36,938 bases of DNA, from the NCBI GenBank assembly GCA_016793065.1, contig JAEULV010000019.1, positions 1 to 36,938 on the forward strand, in the 5' to 3' direction. Source of the DNA: Hyphomicrobiaceae bacterium. Its GTDB lineage: Bacteria; Pseudomonadota; Alphaproteobacteria; Rhizobiales; Ancalomicrobiaceae. Each line of letters starts with the position of its first letter. Within the stretch, counting starts at the first letter, position 1. This document shows positions 8,267 through 17,440 of this stretch, piece by piece. The notes below the pieces were generated by a model. That model saw nothing but the letters and a program-made list of their open reading frames with translations, made no database searches and had not been told where the DNA came from. Position numbers and translations under genes: made by a program.

Positions 8267-8343
8267 GATCCACTCCGCGTCGCGCGTTTTGCGGCAAAAT
8301 CGCCCCAGCAAGATGCGATCGCATCAAGGCTTTTGCAATACCC

Positions 8344-8372
8344 TTGAAATCCTCGGAAAACCGGGGTAGAAG
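8344..8372 (+). promoter_or_regulatory. Sigma-70-like promoter for the rimP-nusA-infB operon
   Basis: TTGAAA (8344-8349) and TAGAAG (8367-8372) are separated by exactly 17 bases. The -35 matches consensus at five of six positions and the -10 at four of six. Initiation about seven bases later would give a leader of roughly 110 bases before the rimP start, with the terminator-like hairpin beginning about 30 bases in. Confidence 0.6.
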
Positions 8373-8408
8373 CCGAGCCCAAGTCATTCATCTCTGGATG
8401 CTCCGATC

Positions 8409-8453
8409 AAGAGCAAACCGAGGGTGGGGCCCGGAAGGGACCCGCTCTTTTTT
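8409..8453 (+). terminator. Terminator-like hairpin in the rimP leader (candidate attenuator)
   Basis: AAGAGC (8409-8414) pairs with GCTCTT (8444-8449), and inside it GGGT (8422-8425) pairs with ACCC (8440-8443). Six T residues run from 8448 to 8453. This is the form of an intrinsic terminator. The nearest upstream plus-strand gene ends at 3660, so it does not terminate a preceding operon. It lies between the putative promoter and the TTG start of rimP, which suits transcription attenuation of the rimP-nusA-infB operon. The 8373-8408 stretch holds a short CATC/GATG inverted repeat that might take part in alternative folding. Confidence 0.6.
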
Positions 8454-8488
8454 GTTATCGGGGCATCGCTGTCGAGGATAAGCCGTCT

Positions 8489-9193
8489 TTGAGCGCATCG
8501 CGTCATGAGCCCCGCCTGATTTCCGAAACCGGTCTCGAAGCCCGGGTGGCGGCGATCGCCGAGCCGGTGATCGAGGATCTCGGCTTTCGCCTGGTGCGGG
8601 TGAAGATTTCCAGCCAGGGCGGCATGACCTTGCAGATCATGGCCGAGCGCGAGGACGGCACGTTCAGCGTCGACGACTGCGAGGCGATCAGCCGCAACCT
8701 GTCGCCCGTGCTCGATGCCGACGATCCGATCACCGCCGCCTACCGGCTGGAGATCTCCTCGCCCGGCATCGATCGCATCCTGGTGCGCCGGTCGGATTTC
8801 GTGCGTTTCGCCGATCATGAGGCTCGCGTCGAGCTGTCGCGCCTGTTCGAGGGGCGCAAGCGGTTCCGCGGCATGCTGCTCGGCGTCGAGGGCGACACGG
8901 TCGGCATCAAGATCGAGGCCAAGCCCGCCAAGGGCCGGGCCGAGACCGATGCGCCGGCGGAGCCGCCGAAGGATACGTTCTGGGTGCCGTTCGACGAGAT
9001 CGCCGAGGCCAAGCTGGTCCTGACGGACGAGTTGATCGCGGCATCGCTCAGGGCCGGCAAGCAGGCGCTGAAGGAACTGGACATGCCGGACGAGGCGGAG
9101 CCCGACGAGGTCGAGGATGCCCCCGAGCCGAAGCCGGCCGGCCCGAAGGGGTCGGTTCGCGGGCCCGGACGGTATCGCAAGAAGGCTCGTTGA
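8489..9193 (+). CDS. rimP: Ribosome maturation factor RimP
   Basis: RimP helps mature the 30S ribosomal subunit in the cytoplasm. The N-terminal domain (about residues 10-95) shows the family pattern with [16 protein letters not shown] and [14 protein letters not shown]-terminal SH3-like barrel (about 100-170) contains F-R-G-M-L-L-G and the [13 protein letters not shown] motif. The protein is 234 residues, longer than many RimPs because of an acidic then Pro/Lys/Arg-rich tail after about 190. Translation starts at TTG 8489 with GAGG about 11 bases upstream; the nearby ATG at 8505 is out of frame. It is the first gene of rimP-nusA-ylxR-infB-rbfA-truB. Confidence 0.95.
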   Translation: MSASRHEPRLISETGLEARVAAIAEPVIEDLGFRLVRVKISSQGGMTLQIMAEREDGTFSVDDCEAISRNLSPVLDADDPITAAYRLEISSPGIDRILVRRSDFVRFADHEARVELSRLFEGRKRFRGMLLGVEGDTVGIKIEAKPAKGRAETDAPAEPPKDTFWVPFDEIAEAKLVLTDELIAASLRAGKQALKELDMPDEAEPDEVEDAPEPKPAGPKGSVRGPGRYRKKAR

Positions 9194-9291
9194 GCGCATC
9201 CCGGCAAGACGAAAACGGAACTGAGGCTTGAACCCATGCCGACCGGACAGACGGTTCGAGCATGAGAAAAGACCCGACGGAGACAAGACCC

Positions 9292-10887
9292 ATGGCAGTC
9301 AGCGCCAACCGGCTCGAACTTCTGCAGATCGCGGACGCGGTCGCACGCGAGAAGTCCATCGACCGTCAGATCGTGCTTGCCTCGATGGAAGACGCCATCC
9401 AGAAGGCGGCGCGCTCGCGCTACGGTTCCGAGACCGAGGTCCGCGCCGAGATCAACCCGCGCACCGGCGAGATCCGGCTGTCGCGGCTTCTGCAAGTCGT
9501 CGACGAGGAGTACGACAACCCGGCGATCCACATTCACGTCAACGACGCGCGACTGCGCAACCCGGCGGCGCAGGTCGGCGACATGATCGCCGAGCCGCTG
9601 CCGCCGATGGATTTCGGCCGCATCGCCGCCCAGTCGGCCAAGCAGGTCATCGTGCAGAAGGTGCGCGAGGCCGAGCGTGACCGGCAGTATGACGAGTTCA
9701 AGGACCGGATCGGCGAGATCGTCTCCGGCGCGGTGAAGCGGGTCGAGTATGGCAATGTCATCGTCGACCTGGGGCGCGGCGAGGCGATCATCCGCCGCGA
9801 CGAGCTGATCCCGCGCGAGGTGTTCCGCAACGGCGATCGCGTGCGGGCCTATGTCTACGACGTCCGGCGCGAACAGCGCGGGCCGCAGATCTTCCTGTCG
9901 CGCACCCATCCGATGTTCATGGCCAAGCTGTTTGCCCAGGAAGTGCCGGAAATCTACGACGGCATCATCGAGGTGAAGTCGGTTGCCCGCGATCCGGGCT
10001 CGCGCGCCAAGATCGCCGTCATCAGCCGCGATTCGTCGATCGACCCGGTCGGCGCCTGCGTCGGCATGCGCGGTTCGCGCGTCCAGGCGGTGGTCGGCGA
10101 GCTGCAGGGCGAGAAGATCGACATCATTCCGTGGTCGCAGGATGCCGCCACGTTCATCGTCAACGCGCTGCAGCCGGCGGAAGTCGCCAAGGTGGTGCTG
10201 GACGAGGACGCGGGCCGCATCGACGTGGTGGTTCCCGACGACCAGCTGTCGCTGGCGATCGGCCGTCGCGGCCAGAACGTTCGGCTGGCCTCGCAGCTGA
10301 CCGGCTGGAACATCGACATCCTGACCGAGCAGGAAGAGTCCGAGCGGCGGCAGAAGGAATTCCAGGAACGCACGACGCTGTTCATGGATGCCCTCGACGT
10401 CGACGAAGTGGTGGCGCAGCTGCTGGCGACCGAGGGCTTCTCGACCATCGAGGAACTGGCCTATGTCGACGGCTCCGACATCGCCTCGATCGAGGGCTTC
10501 GACGACGATACCGCCGAGGAAATCAAGAACCGCGCCAACGACTATCTCGCCCGCATCGAGGCCGAGAACGACGCTGCCCGCAAGGAACTGGGCGTCGAGG
10601 ATGCGATGAAGGACGTCGCCGGCGTCACCAGCGCGATGATGGTCAAGCTCGGCAAGGAAGGCATCAAGACGGTCGAGGATCTTGCCGGCTGCGCCACCGA
10701 CGATCTCGTCGGCTGGAACGAGCGCAAGAACGGCGAGACGATCAAGCACGAGGGCTATCTCACCGGCTTCGAGCTGTCGCGGGCCGATGCCGAGGCGATC
10801 GTCATGGCGGCGCGCATCGCCGCCGGCTGGGTCGAGGCGGCGAGCGAGGAAGAAGTCGTCGTCGAGGACGAGGAGCCGTCGGCGTAA
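9292..10887 (+). CDS. nusA: Transcription termination/antitermination factor NusA
   Basis: NusA binds RNA polymerase and modulates pausing, intrinsic and Rho-dependent termination and antitermination. The 531-residue product contains the N-terminal polymerase-binding domain (1-125), an S1 domain (about 142-205, with [12 protein letters not shown]) and two KH domains. KH1 has G-M-R-G-S-R near 259 and KH2 has I-G-R-R-G-Q-N-V-R near 322. C-terminal acidic helix-hairpin-helix repeats (about 365-510) are followed by an E/V-rich tail. The ATG at 9292 is chosen because the conserved N-terminus (A-N-R-L-E-L-L-Q) starts there and GGAGA precedes it; an ATG ten codons upstream is possible. It lies 98 bases after rimP. 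Confidence 0.96.
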   Translation: MAVSANRLELLQIADAVAREKSIDRQIVLASMEDAIQKAARSRYGSETEVRAEINPRTGEIRLSRLLQVVDEEYDNPAIHIHVNDARLRNPAAQVGDMIAEPLPPMDFGRIAAQSAKQVIVQKVREAERDRQYDEFKDRIGEIVSGAVKRVEYGNVIVDLGRGEAIIRRDELIPREVFRNGDRVRAYVYDVRREQRGPQIFLSRTHPMFMAKLFAQEVPEIYDGIIEVKSVARDPGSRAKIAVISRDSSIDPVGACVGMRGSRVQAVVGELQGEKIDIIPWSQDAATFIVNALQPAEVAKVVLDEDAGRIDVVVPDDQLSLAIGRRGQNVRLASQLTGWNIDILTEQEESERRQKEFQERTTLFMDALDVDEVVAQLLATEGFSTIEELAYVDGSDIASIEGFDDDTAEEIKNRANDYLARIEAENDAARKELGVEDAMKDVAGVTSAMMVKLGKEGIKTVEDLAGCATDDLVGWNERKNGETIKHEGYLTGFELSRADAEAIVMAARIAAGWVEAASEEEVVVEDEEPSA

Positions 10888-10888
10888 T

Positions 10889-10914
10889 CCGCGACCGGTG
10901 ACGGCGGGTCGCGG
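10889..10914 (+). promoter_or_regulatory. Hairpin between nusA and ylxR
   Basis: CCGCGACC (10889-10896) and GGTCGCGG (10907-10914) form an 8-bp GC-rich stem with a ten-base loop immediately after the nusA stop. No T-tract follows, so it is more likely an RNA processing or stability element than a full terminator. Confidence 0.35.
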
Positions 10915-10989
10915 GGCGTCGTCCCCGCGTCCGGCCACGCCGCGACGACCATTTTGCGCGCCGCAAGGCACATTCGGGAGGGCGGGACC

Positions 10990-11724
10990 ATGCCCCGCAA
11001 GAACGAACCGACCGAGCGCCAGTGCATCGTCACCCGGCAATCGATGCCGGTGGAGCAATTGATCCGGTTCGTGCTCGACCCAGAGGGTCGGGTGGTGCCG
11101 GATCTGAAGGAAAACCTGCCCGGCCGGGGCGTGTGGGTGAAAGCCTCGCGCCTCGCCGTCGAGGCGGCCGAGAAGAAGCGCCTGTTCGGGCGCGGCTTCA
11201 AGGCGGAGGTCAAGGTCGAGCCGGGGCTCGCCGACACGGTCGACGCGCTCCTGGCGCAGGCCGCGCTGGGGGCGCTCGGGTTTGCCCGCAAGGCGGGGCT
11301 GGTGGTGACCGGCTTTTCCAAGGTCGAGGCCACCCTGACCGGGCGGGCCGCGCCGAAGGGGTTGATCCACGCCGCCGATGCCGGCGACGATGGGATCCGC
11401 AAGCTGGCGGGCGCGCTGCACAAGCGCGGCGCGCAGGCGGCGCGGGTGCTGGTGATCAGGGAATTCACGTCCGGCCAATTGGATTTGGCATTTGGGCGTT
11501 CAAATGTGATACATGCTGCCCTGCTCGCGGGCGGGGCGGCTGACAACGTTGTGGAGCGCGTCAATGCGCTCCGGGCCTACCGGGGAATCGAGGGCGAAAT
11601 GCTCGAGATCGCCGAGGGCGATGACGGATCGAGCCTGGAGGGCGCTTCTTCGGAAGAGGCCATCCCGGATCAAGGGGTTTGGACCACGGGCGATGTAGCC
11701 CGTCGGGATTCGAGTGACGCATGA
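10990..11724 (+). CDS. YlxR (DUF448) / L7Ae-like fusion RNA-binding protein
   Basis: This 244-residue protein joins two modules that are separate genes (ylxR and ylxQ/rplGA-like) in Firmicutes. The N-terminal YlxR domain (about 5-80) has the R-Q-C-I-V-T-R motif (10-16), R-F-V-L-D-P-E-G and the diagnostic G-R-G-V-W-V (45-50). The second part (about 88-190) has the L7Ae/L30e pattern [14 protein letters not shown] Glu/Ser/Asp-rich tail follows. The domains suggest binding to structured RNA, possibly rRNA. The ATG at 10990 follows GGGAGGGCGG. The stop overlaps the infB start (ATGA), so the two are translationally coupled. The exact role is not established. Confidence 0.9.
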   Translation: MPRKNEPTERQCIVTRQSMPVEQLIRFVLDPEGRVVPDLKENLPGRGVWVKASRLAVEAAEKKRLFGRGFKAEVKVEPGLADTVDALLAQAALGALGFARKAGLVVTGFSKVEATLTGRAAPKGLIHAADAGDDGIRKLAGALHKRGAQAARVLVIREFTSGQLDLAFGRSNVIHAALLAGGAADNVVERVNALRAYRGIEGEMLEIAEGDDGSSLEGASSEEAIPDQGVWTTGDVARRDSSDA

Positions 11725-14700
11725 CCGAGACGAAGAACACCGGCGACAAGACTCTCCACGTCGACGTCAAGAAGACGCTGACGCTGAAGCCGAAGACTGA
11801 CCAGTCGGTGGTCAAGCAGAGCTTCAGCCATGGCCGGACCAAGGCGGTCGTCGTCGAGACGAAGAAGAAGCGCTTCCTGAAGCCGGGCGAGAGCGAGCCG
11901 GCGGCAAGCGCCGCGCCGGCGGCGCAGCCGGCAGCCCCCCGCCCGGCGGTGGCTCCGGCCCCGGCCGCGCCGGTGGCCGCCGCGCCGCGCCCGGTGGTGC
12001 CGGCACCGCAGCCCGCGCCGGTCGTCGTTACCCCGGTCTCCGAAGCTCCGGTCGTGGCGGCGCCCGCCCCCGCCCCGGTTGTCGAGGCGGCCGCGCCGGT
12101 CGTCGTCGCCAAGCCGGAACCCGTTGCCGTGGTCGCGCCGGTCGTCGCCGAGCCGGCACCCGCGCCGGTGGCGCCGCCGGTTGCCGCCAAGCCGGCCGTC
12201 GTGGTTTCGCCGCCGTTGACCCGCGTCGCGCCGCCGGCCTCGCCGACGATCCAGCGCCAGCCGCAGGGTCAGCAGCGCGCGCCGGGCGGTCAGGCCGGCG
12301 CCAACAATGCCGGCGCCCAGGCCCGCCAGAACCAGCGTCCCGGCCAGCGGCCGCAGTCGTCGACGCCGCGCACCGGCGTGGTGCTGCAGACGCTGTCGGC
12401 GGACGAGCGCGCGGCGCGCGAACGCGCCCTTGCCGATGCCCGCTCGCGCGAGGCCGACGACCGTCGCCGCGCCGAAGAGGAAATGCGCCGGCGCGTCGAG
12501 GAAGATGCCCGCATCGCCCGCGAGCGCGAGGAGGCGGAACGCCGCCGCATCGAGGAAGAAGCCCGCAAGAAGGCCGAGGAAGAGGCCCGTCGCCGCGCAG
12601 AGAGCTCGTCGATCCGGCATGCCGAGCCGCTGCCGTCGTCGGCCCGTCCGCCGCAGAGCATGGCACCGGCCCCGGTCGCCGGCCAGCCGCGCACCAGCGC
12701 GCCCGCCGCCAAGGATGCCGCCGACCAGCGTCCGGCTCGTCCGTCGGTCGCGGCCCAGGCGCCGCGCGGCGGCGTCGACGACGATGAGGACGGGCCGCGT
12801 CGCGGCGGCGCGGCGCGTGTCGGCGCCGGCGCCAAGCGCGGTGCGCCGCCGGTTGCCGCCGTGCCGAAGCCGGTCAAGACCAAGGGCGACGATCGCGGTC
12901 GCGGCAAGCTCACCGTCGTCACCGCCCAGACCGGCGACGAGGAGGAGGACGCGCGCGGCCGCTCCGTCGCGGCGATGCGTCGTCGCGCCCAGCGCCATCA
13001 GCGCAAGGCGCAGGGCAACGAGCCGCGCGAGAAGGTGATGCGCGAGGTGGTGATTCCGGAGACGATCACCATCCAGGAACTCGCCAACCGCATGACCGAG
13101 CGGGCCGTCGACGTCATCAAGTTCCTGATGCGCCAGGGCCAGATGATGAAGATCAACGACGTCATCGACGCCGACACCGCCCAGCTGATCGCCGAGGAAA
13201 TGGGCCACACCGTCAAGCGTGTCGCCGAATCCGACGTCGAGGAAGGCCTGTTCTCGGAGGCCGACGGCGATGCGGAGCTGATCTCGCGTCCGCCGGTCGT
13301 GACCATCATGGGCCATGTCGACCACGGCAAGACCTCGCTGCTGGACGCGTTGCGCCATGCCAATGTGGCGGCGGGCGAGGCCGGCGGCATCACCCAGCAT
13401 ATCGGCGCCTATCAGGTCGAGCTGAAGGGCCAGAAGATCACCTTCATCGACACCCCCGGCCACGAGGCGTTCACCTCGATGCGGTCGCGCGGCGCCAAGG
13501 CCACCGACATCGTCATCCTGGTGGTGGCGGCCGACGACGGCGTGATGCCGACGACGATCGAGGCGATCAACCACACCCGCGCCGCCGGCGTGCCGATGAT
13601 CGTGGCGATCAACAAGATCGACAAGGGCGACGCCAATCCCGATCGCGTCCGCAGCGAACTGCTGCAGCACGAGATCGTGGTGGAATCGATGGGCGGCGAC
13701 GTCCTCGAGGTCGAGGTGTCGGCGACGAAGAAGATCAATCTCGACAAGCTGCTCGAAGCGGTGCTGCTGCAGTCGGAAGTGCTCGACCTCAAGGCCGTGG
13801 CCGATCGCGAGGCCGACGGTACCGTCATCGAGGCGCGTCTCGACAAGGGCCGCGGCAACGTGGCGACCGTGCTGGTGCAGCGCGGCACGCTGAAGGTCGG
13901 CGACATCATCGTCGCCGGCAGCGCCTGGGGCAAGATCCGCGCCCTGCTCACCGAAAAGGGCGAGCCGGTCAAGGATGCCGGCCCGTCGATGCCGGTCGAG
14001 GTGCTCGGCTTCCAGGATACGCCGGAAGCCGGCGACCGCTTCGCCGTGGTCGAGTCGGAAGCCCGCGCCCGCGAGATCGCCGACTACCGCATGCGGCAGA
14101 AGCGCGAGAAGATGATCGCGCGCGGCGTCGCCTCGCGCGGCTCGCTCGCCGACATGATGAGCCAGCTGAAGGACGCCGGCCGCAAGGACTTCGTCCTGGT
14201 GGTCAAGGGCGACGTGCAGGGTTCGGTCGAGGCGATCATCGGCGCGCTCGACAAGCTCGGCAACGACGAGGTGCGGGCCCGCATCATCCATTCGGGTGCC
14301 GGCGGCATCACCGAGTCGGACGTTTCGCTCGCCTCGGCGTCGAGCGCCGCGATCATCGGCTTCAACGTCCGCGCCTCGAAGGAAGCGCGCGAGGCGGCGG
14401 AGCGGGAAGGCATCGAGATCCGCTACTACAACATCATCTACGACCTGGTGGATGACGTGAAGCAGGCGATGTCGGGCATGCTGGCGCCGATCGTGCGCGA
14501 GACCTTCCTCGGCAATGCCCGCATCATGGAGATCTTCAGCGTGTCGAAGGTCGGCAAGATCGCCGGCTGTCAGGTCACCGAAGGCGCGGTGGAACGCGGC
14601 GCCCAGGTGCGCCTCATCCGCGACAACGTCGTCATCCACGAAGGCAAGCTCGCGACGCTCAAGCGCTTCAAGGACGATGCCAGCCGGGTCGAAGTCGGCC

Positions 14701-14795
14701 AGGAATGCGGCATGTCGTTCGAGGCGTATCAGGACATGCGCGCCGGCGACGTCATCGAATGCTTCCGCGTCGAGCACGTGGCGCGGTCGCTGTAA
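11721..14795 (+). CDS. infB: Translation initiation factor IF-2
   Basis: IF-2 is the GTPase that positions fMet-tRNA on the 30S subunit and promotes subunit joining. The 1024-residue protein has the conserved core in its C-terminal half. A short IF2_N segment lies near 440-500. The G domain shows G-H-V-D-H-G-K-T-S (G1, about 532), D-T-P-G-H-E-A-F (G3) and N-K-I-D (G4), followed by domains II-IV. The N-terminal half is low-complexity: a long Ala/Pro/Val-rich stretch (about 60-175), a Gln/Arg/Gly-rich linker, then an Arg/Glu-rich charged helix (about 225-300). It is long even for alphaproteobacteria. The gene overlaps ylxR by four bases and precedes rbfA by 93. Confidence 0.97.
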   Translation: MTETKNTGDKTLHVDVKKTLTLKPKTDQSVVKQSFSHGRTKAVVVETKKKRFLKPGESEPAASAAPAAQPAAPRPAVAPAPAAPVAAAPRPVVPAPQPAPVVVTPVSEAPVVAAPAPAPVVEAAAPVVVAKPEPVAVVAPVVAEPAPAPVAPPVAAKPAVVVSPPLTRVAPPASPTIQRQPQGQQRAPGGQAGANNAGAQARQNQRPGQRPQSSTPRTGVVLQTLSADERAARERALADARSREADDRRRAEEEMRRRVEEDARIAREREEAERRRIEEEARKKAEEEARRRAESSSIRHAEPLPSSARPPQSMAPAPVAGQPRTSAPAAKDAADQRPARPSVAAQAPRGGVDDDEDGPRRGGAARVGAGAKRGAPPVAAVPKPVKTKGDDRGRGKLTVVTAQTGDEEEDARGRSVAAMRRRAQRHQRKAQGNEPREKVMREVVIPETITIQELANRMTERAVDVIKFLMRQGQMMKINDVIDADTAQLIAEEMGHTVKRVAESDVEEGLFSEADGDAELISRPPVVTIMGHVDHGKTSLLDALRHANVAAGEAGGITQHIGAYQVELKGQKITFIDTPGHEAFTSMRSRGAKATDIVILVVAADDGVMPTTIEAINHTRAAGVPMIVAINKIDKGDANPDRVRSELLQHEIVVESMGGDVLEVEVSATKKINLDKLLEAVLLQSEVLDLKAVADREADGTVIEARLDKGRGNVATVLVQRGTLKVGDIIVAGSAWGKIRALLTEKGEPVKDAGPSMPVEVLGFQDTPEAGDRFAVVESEARAREIADYRMRQKREKMIARGVASRGSLADMMSQLKDAGRKDFVLVVKGDVQGSVEAIIGALDKLGNDEVRARIIHSGAGGITESDVSLASASSAAIIGFNVRASKEAREAAEREGIEIRYYNIIYDLVDDVKQAMSGMLAPIVRETFLGNARIMEIFSVSKVGKIAGCQVTEGAVERGAQVRLIRDNVVIHEGKLATLKRFKDDASRVEVGQECGMSFEAYQDMRAGDVIECFRVEHVARSL

Positions 14796-14888
14796 TCCGA
14801 TCCGGGGGGAGCGGCTCGTTCCGCTCCCCTCTCCTCGCCGACCGGGTCCGATCCCCGCGCGGCTGAAGCCAAGAAGAGCTGAAACCCC

Positions 14889-15326
14889 ATGTCCCGCTTT
14901 ACCCAGGACGGCGCCGTCGGCCCGTCGCAACGGCAATTGCGCGTCGGCGAGATCATTCGCCATGCGCTGTCGGAAATTCTTTCACGCAACGAGATCATGG
15001 ATCCCGAACTGAAGGGGATCTTCATCACCGTGCCGGAAGTGCGGATGTCGCCGGATCTGAAGCACGCCACCGTGCTGGTGATGCCGCTTGGCGGCAAGAA
15101 GCAGGAGCAGGTGCCGAAGATCCTCGACCGGCATGCCCGGTTCCTGCGCGGCCAGCTCGGCCGGCGGATCGCGCTGAAGTTCACCCCGGACCTGATCTTC
15201 CGCCTCGACTCGCGCTTCGAGGACGATACCCGCGTCACCACCCTGCTGAAATCCGACGAAGTCGCCCGCGATCTCGGCGCCGATGAACCGGCCGCCGGAG
15301 CCGGCGACGAGGCAAACGACCGATGA
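14889..15326 (+). CDS. rbfA: Ribosome-binding factor A
   Basis: RbfA is a KH-type 30S assembly factor acting in late 16S rRNA maturation and in cold adaptation. The 145-residue product contains the family features R-Q-L-R-V-G-E-I-I-R-H near the N-terminus, F-I-T-V-P-E-V-R-M-S-P-D-L-K-H-A-T-V in the first strands, and I-A-L-K-F-T-P-D-L-I-F-R-L-D near 97-110. An acidic Glu/Ala tail ends the protein. The stop overlaps the truB start by four bases (ATGA), consistent with the conserved infB-rbfA-truB order and translational coupling. Confidence 0.96.
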   Translation: MSRFTQDGAVGPSQRQLRVGEIIRHALSEILSRNEIMDPELKGIFITVPEVRMSPDLKHATVLVMPLGGKKQEQVPKILDRHARFLRGQLGRRIALKFTPDLIFRLDSRFEDDTRVTTLLKSDEVARDLGADEPAAGAGDEANDR

Positions 15327-16261
15327 GCAAGAAGAAGCGCAATTACGCCGAGGTCCATGGCTGGGTGATCCTCGACAAGCCGGTCGGCATGACCTCGACA
15401 CAGGCGGTAGGCAAGCTGAAGCGGCTGTTCAACGCCGGCAAGGCCGGACATGCCGGCACGCTCGATCCGCTGGCGTCGGGGCTGTTGCCGGTGGCGTTCG
15501 GCGAGGCGACCAAGACGGTGTCGTTCGTGATGGACGGACGCAAGATCTATCGCTTCACCGTGCGCTGGGGCATCCAGACCACCACCGACGACACCGAGGG
15601 CGAGGTGCTGGCGACGAGCGAGCATCGGCCGAGCCAGGCGACGATCGAGGCGCTGCTGCCGCGCTTCACCGGCGAGATCATGCAGGTGCCGCCGCAATAT
15701 TCGGCGATCAAGATCGACGGCGAGCGTGCCTATGATCTGGCGCGGGAGGGCGAGGACGTGCTGCTGGAGGCGCGGCCGATCGAGGTGCACCGGCTGACGC
15801 TGGTCGATTGCCCGGATGACGATACCGCCGTGTTCGACTGCGAGTGCGGCAAGGGCACCTATGTGCGGGCGCTGGCGCGCGACATGGGGCTGGCGCTGGG
15901 GACGCGCGGACACGTCATCGGGCTGCGCCGGCTGCTGGTCGGTCCGTTCGATGCCGAGGACATGATCGGCTTCGAGGAAATCGAGGCGATCATCGACGAG
16001 GCCAAGGCGGCGGGAACGACGCCGGACGAGGCGATGCTGACGGTGGACACCGCGCTGGAGGATCTTCCCGAGGTGATGCTGACGCGCGAGGCCGCCGCGC
16101 GGCTACGCAACGGCCAGCCGGCGCTGCTGCGCGGCCGCGACGCCCCGACCGAGGGCTGGGTGTTCGCCACCTGTTCGGGCGAGCTGGTGGCGCTGGGCGA
16201 GATCGAACAGGGCCAGCTGCATCCGCGCCGGGTGTTCAACCTGCCGCCGGTCGCCGCCTGA
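15323..16261 (+). CDS. truB: tRNA pseudouridine(55) synthase
   Basis: TruB converts U55 of the tRNA T-arm to pseudouridine and also acts as a tRNA chaperone. The 312-residue protein has the usual length, with motif I G-W-V-I-L-D-K-P (13-20) and the catalytic motif A-G-H-A-G-T-L-D-P-L, in which Asp48 is the nucleophile. The Y-R-F-T-V-R-W and G-T-Y-V-R-A-L-A-R-D motifs follow. A C-terminal PUA-like region begins around residue 245. It is the last gene of the operon. The usual rpsO-pnp continuation is absent, and a strong terminator starts 42 bases after the stop. Confidence 0.97.
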   Translation: MSKKKRNYAEVHGWVILDKPVGMTSTQAVGKLKRLFNAGKAGHAGTLDPLASGLLPVAFGEATKTVSFVMDGRKIYRFTVRWGIQTTTDDTEGEVLATSEHRPSQATIEALLPRFTGEIMQVPPQYSAIKIDGERAYDLAREGEDVLLEARPIEVHRLTLVDCPDDDTAVFDCECGKGTYVRALARDMGLALGTRGHVIGLRRLLVGPFDAEDMIGFEEIEAIIDEAKAAGTTPDEAMLTVDTALEDLPEVMLTREAAARLRNGQPALLRGRDAPTEGWVFATCSGELVALGEIEQGQLHPRRVFNLPPVAA

Positions 16262-16303
16262 GCCAGACGACGCCGGAAATCGCGCTTCACAATCAGGACA
16301 ATG

Positions 16304-16350
16304 GGCAAAGGGCGAGACGGAAAACCGTCTCGCCCTTTGCCGTTCGTTTT
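16304..16350. terminator. Strong bidirectional terminator between truB and the sugar ABC operon
   Basis: A perfect 17-bp stem (16304-16320 with 16325-16341) encloses an AAAA loop and is followed on the plus strand by a T-rich tail to 16350. It lies between convergent operons: truB (ends 16261, plus) and the sugar-binding protein gene (ends 16414, minus). It probably serves both. Confidence 0.9.
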
Positions 16351-16413
16351 GTCGATTGCCGCCGACCCGGCTGCCTGCGCGGATCGGCGGAACCGGCTCA
16401 AGCCCGGTCAGGC

Positions 16414-17349
16414 TCAGCGCGGGGTCGACCAGCCCTTGTAGGCGCCGACATTGTCGCGGGTGACGAGGGTCGACGGCATCAGGATGACCGACTTCTCCGG
16501 CTTCTTGCCGTTGAGGATGTCGTTGCCGATCTTCACCGCGAGTTGGGCCATGGCGTAGGGATCCTGCGAGGCCGAGGCCTGGATCATCGGCGACTTCGGG
16601 TCCTTGAGGGCGGCTTCGATATCCGGGGCGCCGTCGACGGCGGTGACGAGCACGTTGGTGCGGCCGGCCTGCTTGGCGGCGAGATCGGTGCCGATCGCCT
16701 GCGGATCATTGATGGCGAAGACGGCGTCGATCTTGGAGAAGCGGGTCAGGTGGCCCTGCATGACGTTGAGGCCACCCTCGCGCGAGCCCTTGGCGTCCTG
16801 GTCCGACGACAGGACCTTGATGCCGGCGGCCTTGCCGAGCACGGCCTTGCAGCCGTTGACGCGATCGATGACGGCCGAGACCTGCGGGCCGTTCTGGATG
16901 ATGACGTCGCCCTTGCCGCCGAGCTTGTCGACGATGTACTGGCAGGCGATCTCGCCGGCCTGGACGTTGTTGGTGGTGACGGTGGCGTCGGCGCCTTCAG
17001 CCGCGGTGTCGACGGCCATGACGATGATGCCGGCGGCCTGGGCCTTCTTGATCGCCGGGGTGATCGCCTTCGGGTCGCCCGGGTTCAGCAGGATCATGTC
17101 GACGCCGGCGGCGATGAAGTTGTTGATCTGCTCGACCTGCTTGTTGAGGTCGTATTCGAAGCCGACGGCGGTGACCTTGACGTTGGGGTTGATCGCCTTG
17201 GCGCCGGCGGTGGCGCCGTTGGCGAGCGCGACGAAGAACGGGTTGCCCATGGAGCCGAGCGAAACGCCGATCGACTTCAGTTCCTTGGCTTCAACGGCGC
17301 CGAACGAGAGGGCGACGGCGGCGCTGGCGAGCAGGAGCTTCTTCAACAT
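16414..17349 (-). CDS. Sugar ABC transporter periplasmic substrate-binding protein (RbsB-like)
   Basis: This 311-residue type I periplasmic binding protein (Peripla_BP_4 group) captures a pentose or similar monosaccharide in the periplasm. Residues 1-21 are a clear Sec signal peptide: M-L-K-K, a hydrophobic run, then A-V-E-A before K-E-L. The mature protein opens with I-G-V-S-L-G-S-M-G-N-P-F-F, typical of ribose- and galactose-type binding proteins. D-A-V-F-A-I-N-D-P-Q-A-I-G and A-V-D-G-A-P form the hinge-side motifs. The ATG at 17349 has GAGGAAAT upstream and excludes a 35-codon non-secretory extension. It is the last gene of ROK-ATPase-permease-binding protein. The ligand is not determined. 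Confidence 0.92.
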   Translation of the reverse strand: MLKKLLLASAAVALSFGAVEAKELKSIGVSLGSMGNPFFVALANGATAGAKAINPNVKVTAVGFEYDLNKQVEQINNFIAAGVDMILLNPGDPKAITPAIKKAQAAGIIVMAVDTAAEGADATVTTNNVQAGEIACQYIVDKLGGKGDVIIQNGPQVSAVIDRVNGCKAVLGKAAGIKVLSSDQDAKGSREGGLNVMQGHLTRFSKIDAVFAINDPQAIGTDLAAKQAGRTNVLVTAVDGAPDIEAALKDPKSPMIQASASQDPYAMAQLAVKIGNDILNGKKPEKSVILMPSTLVTRDNVGAYKGWSTPR

Positions 17350-17440
17350 GTGATTTCCTCCACATTGCGGTCTTGGATTTGGATCCGGCGGGATGACCAG
17401 TTCCGCCAGCGTTCCCGGAACAACGGGTTTGGGTGAAGGG

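Noticed and set aside
11670-14963. 1097-codon open frame on the minus strand opposite infB
   Set aside because: It mirrors the codon structure of infB in GC-rich DNA, is His/Arg/Asp-rich, and has no recognisable domain. infB is certain on the other strand.
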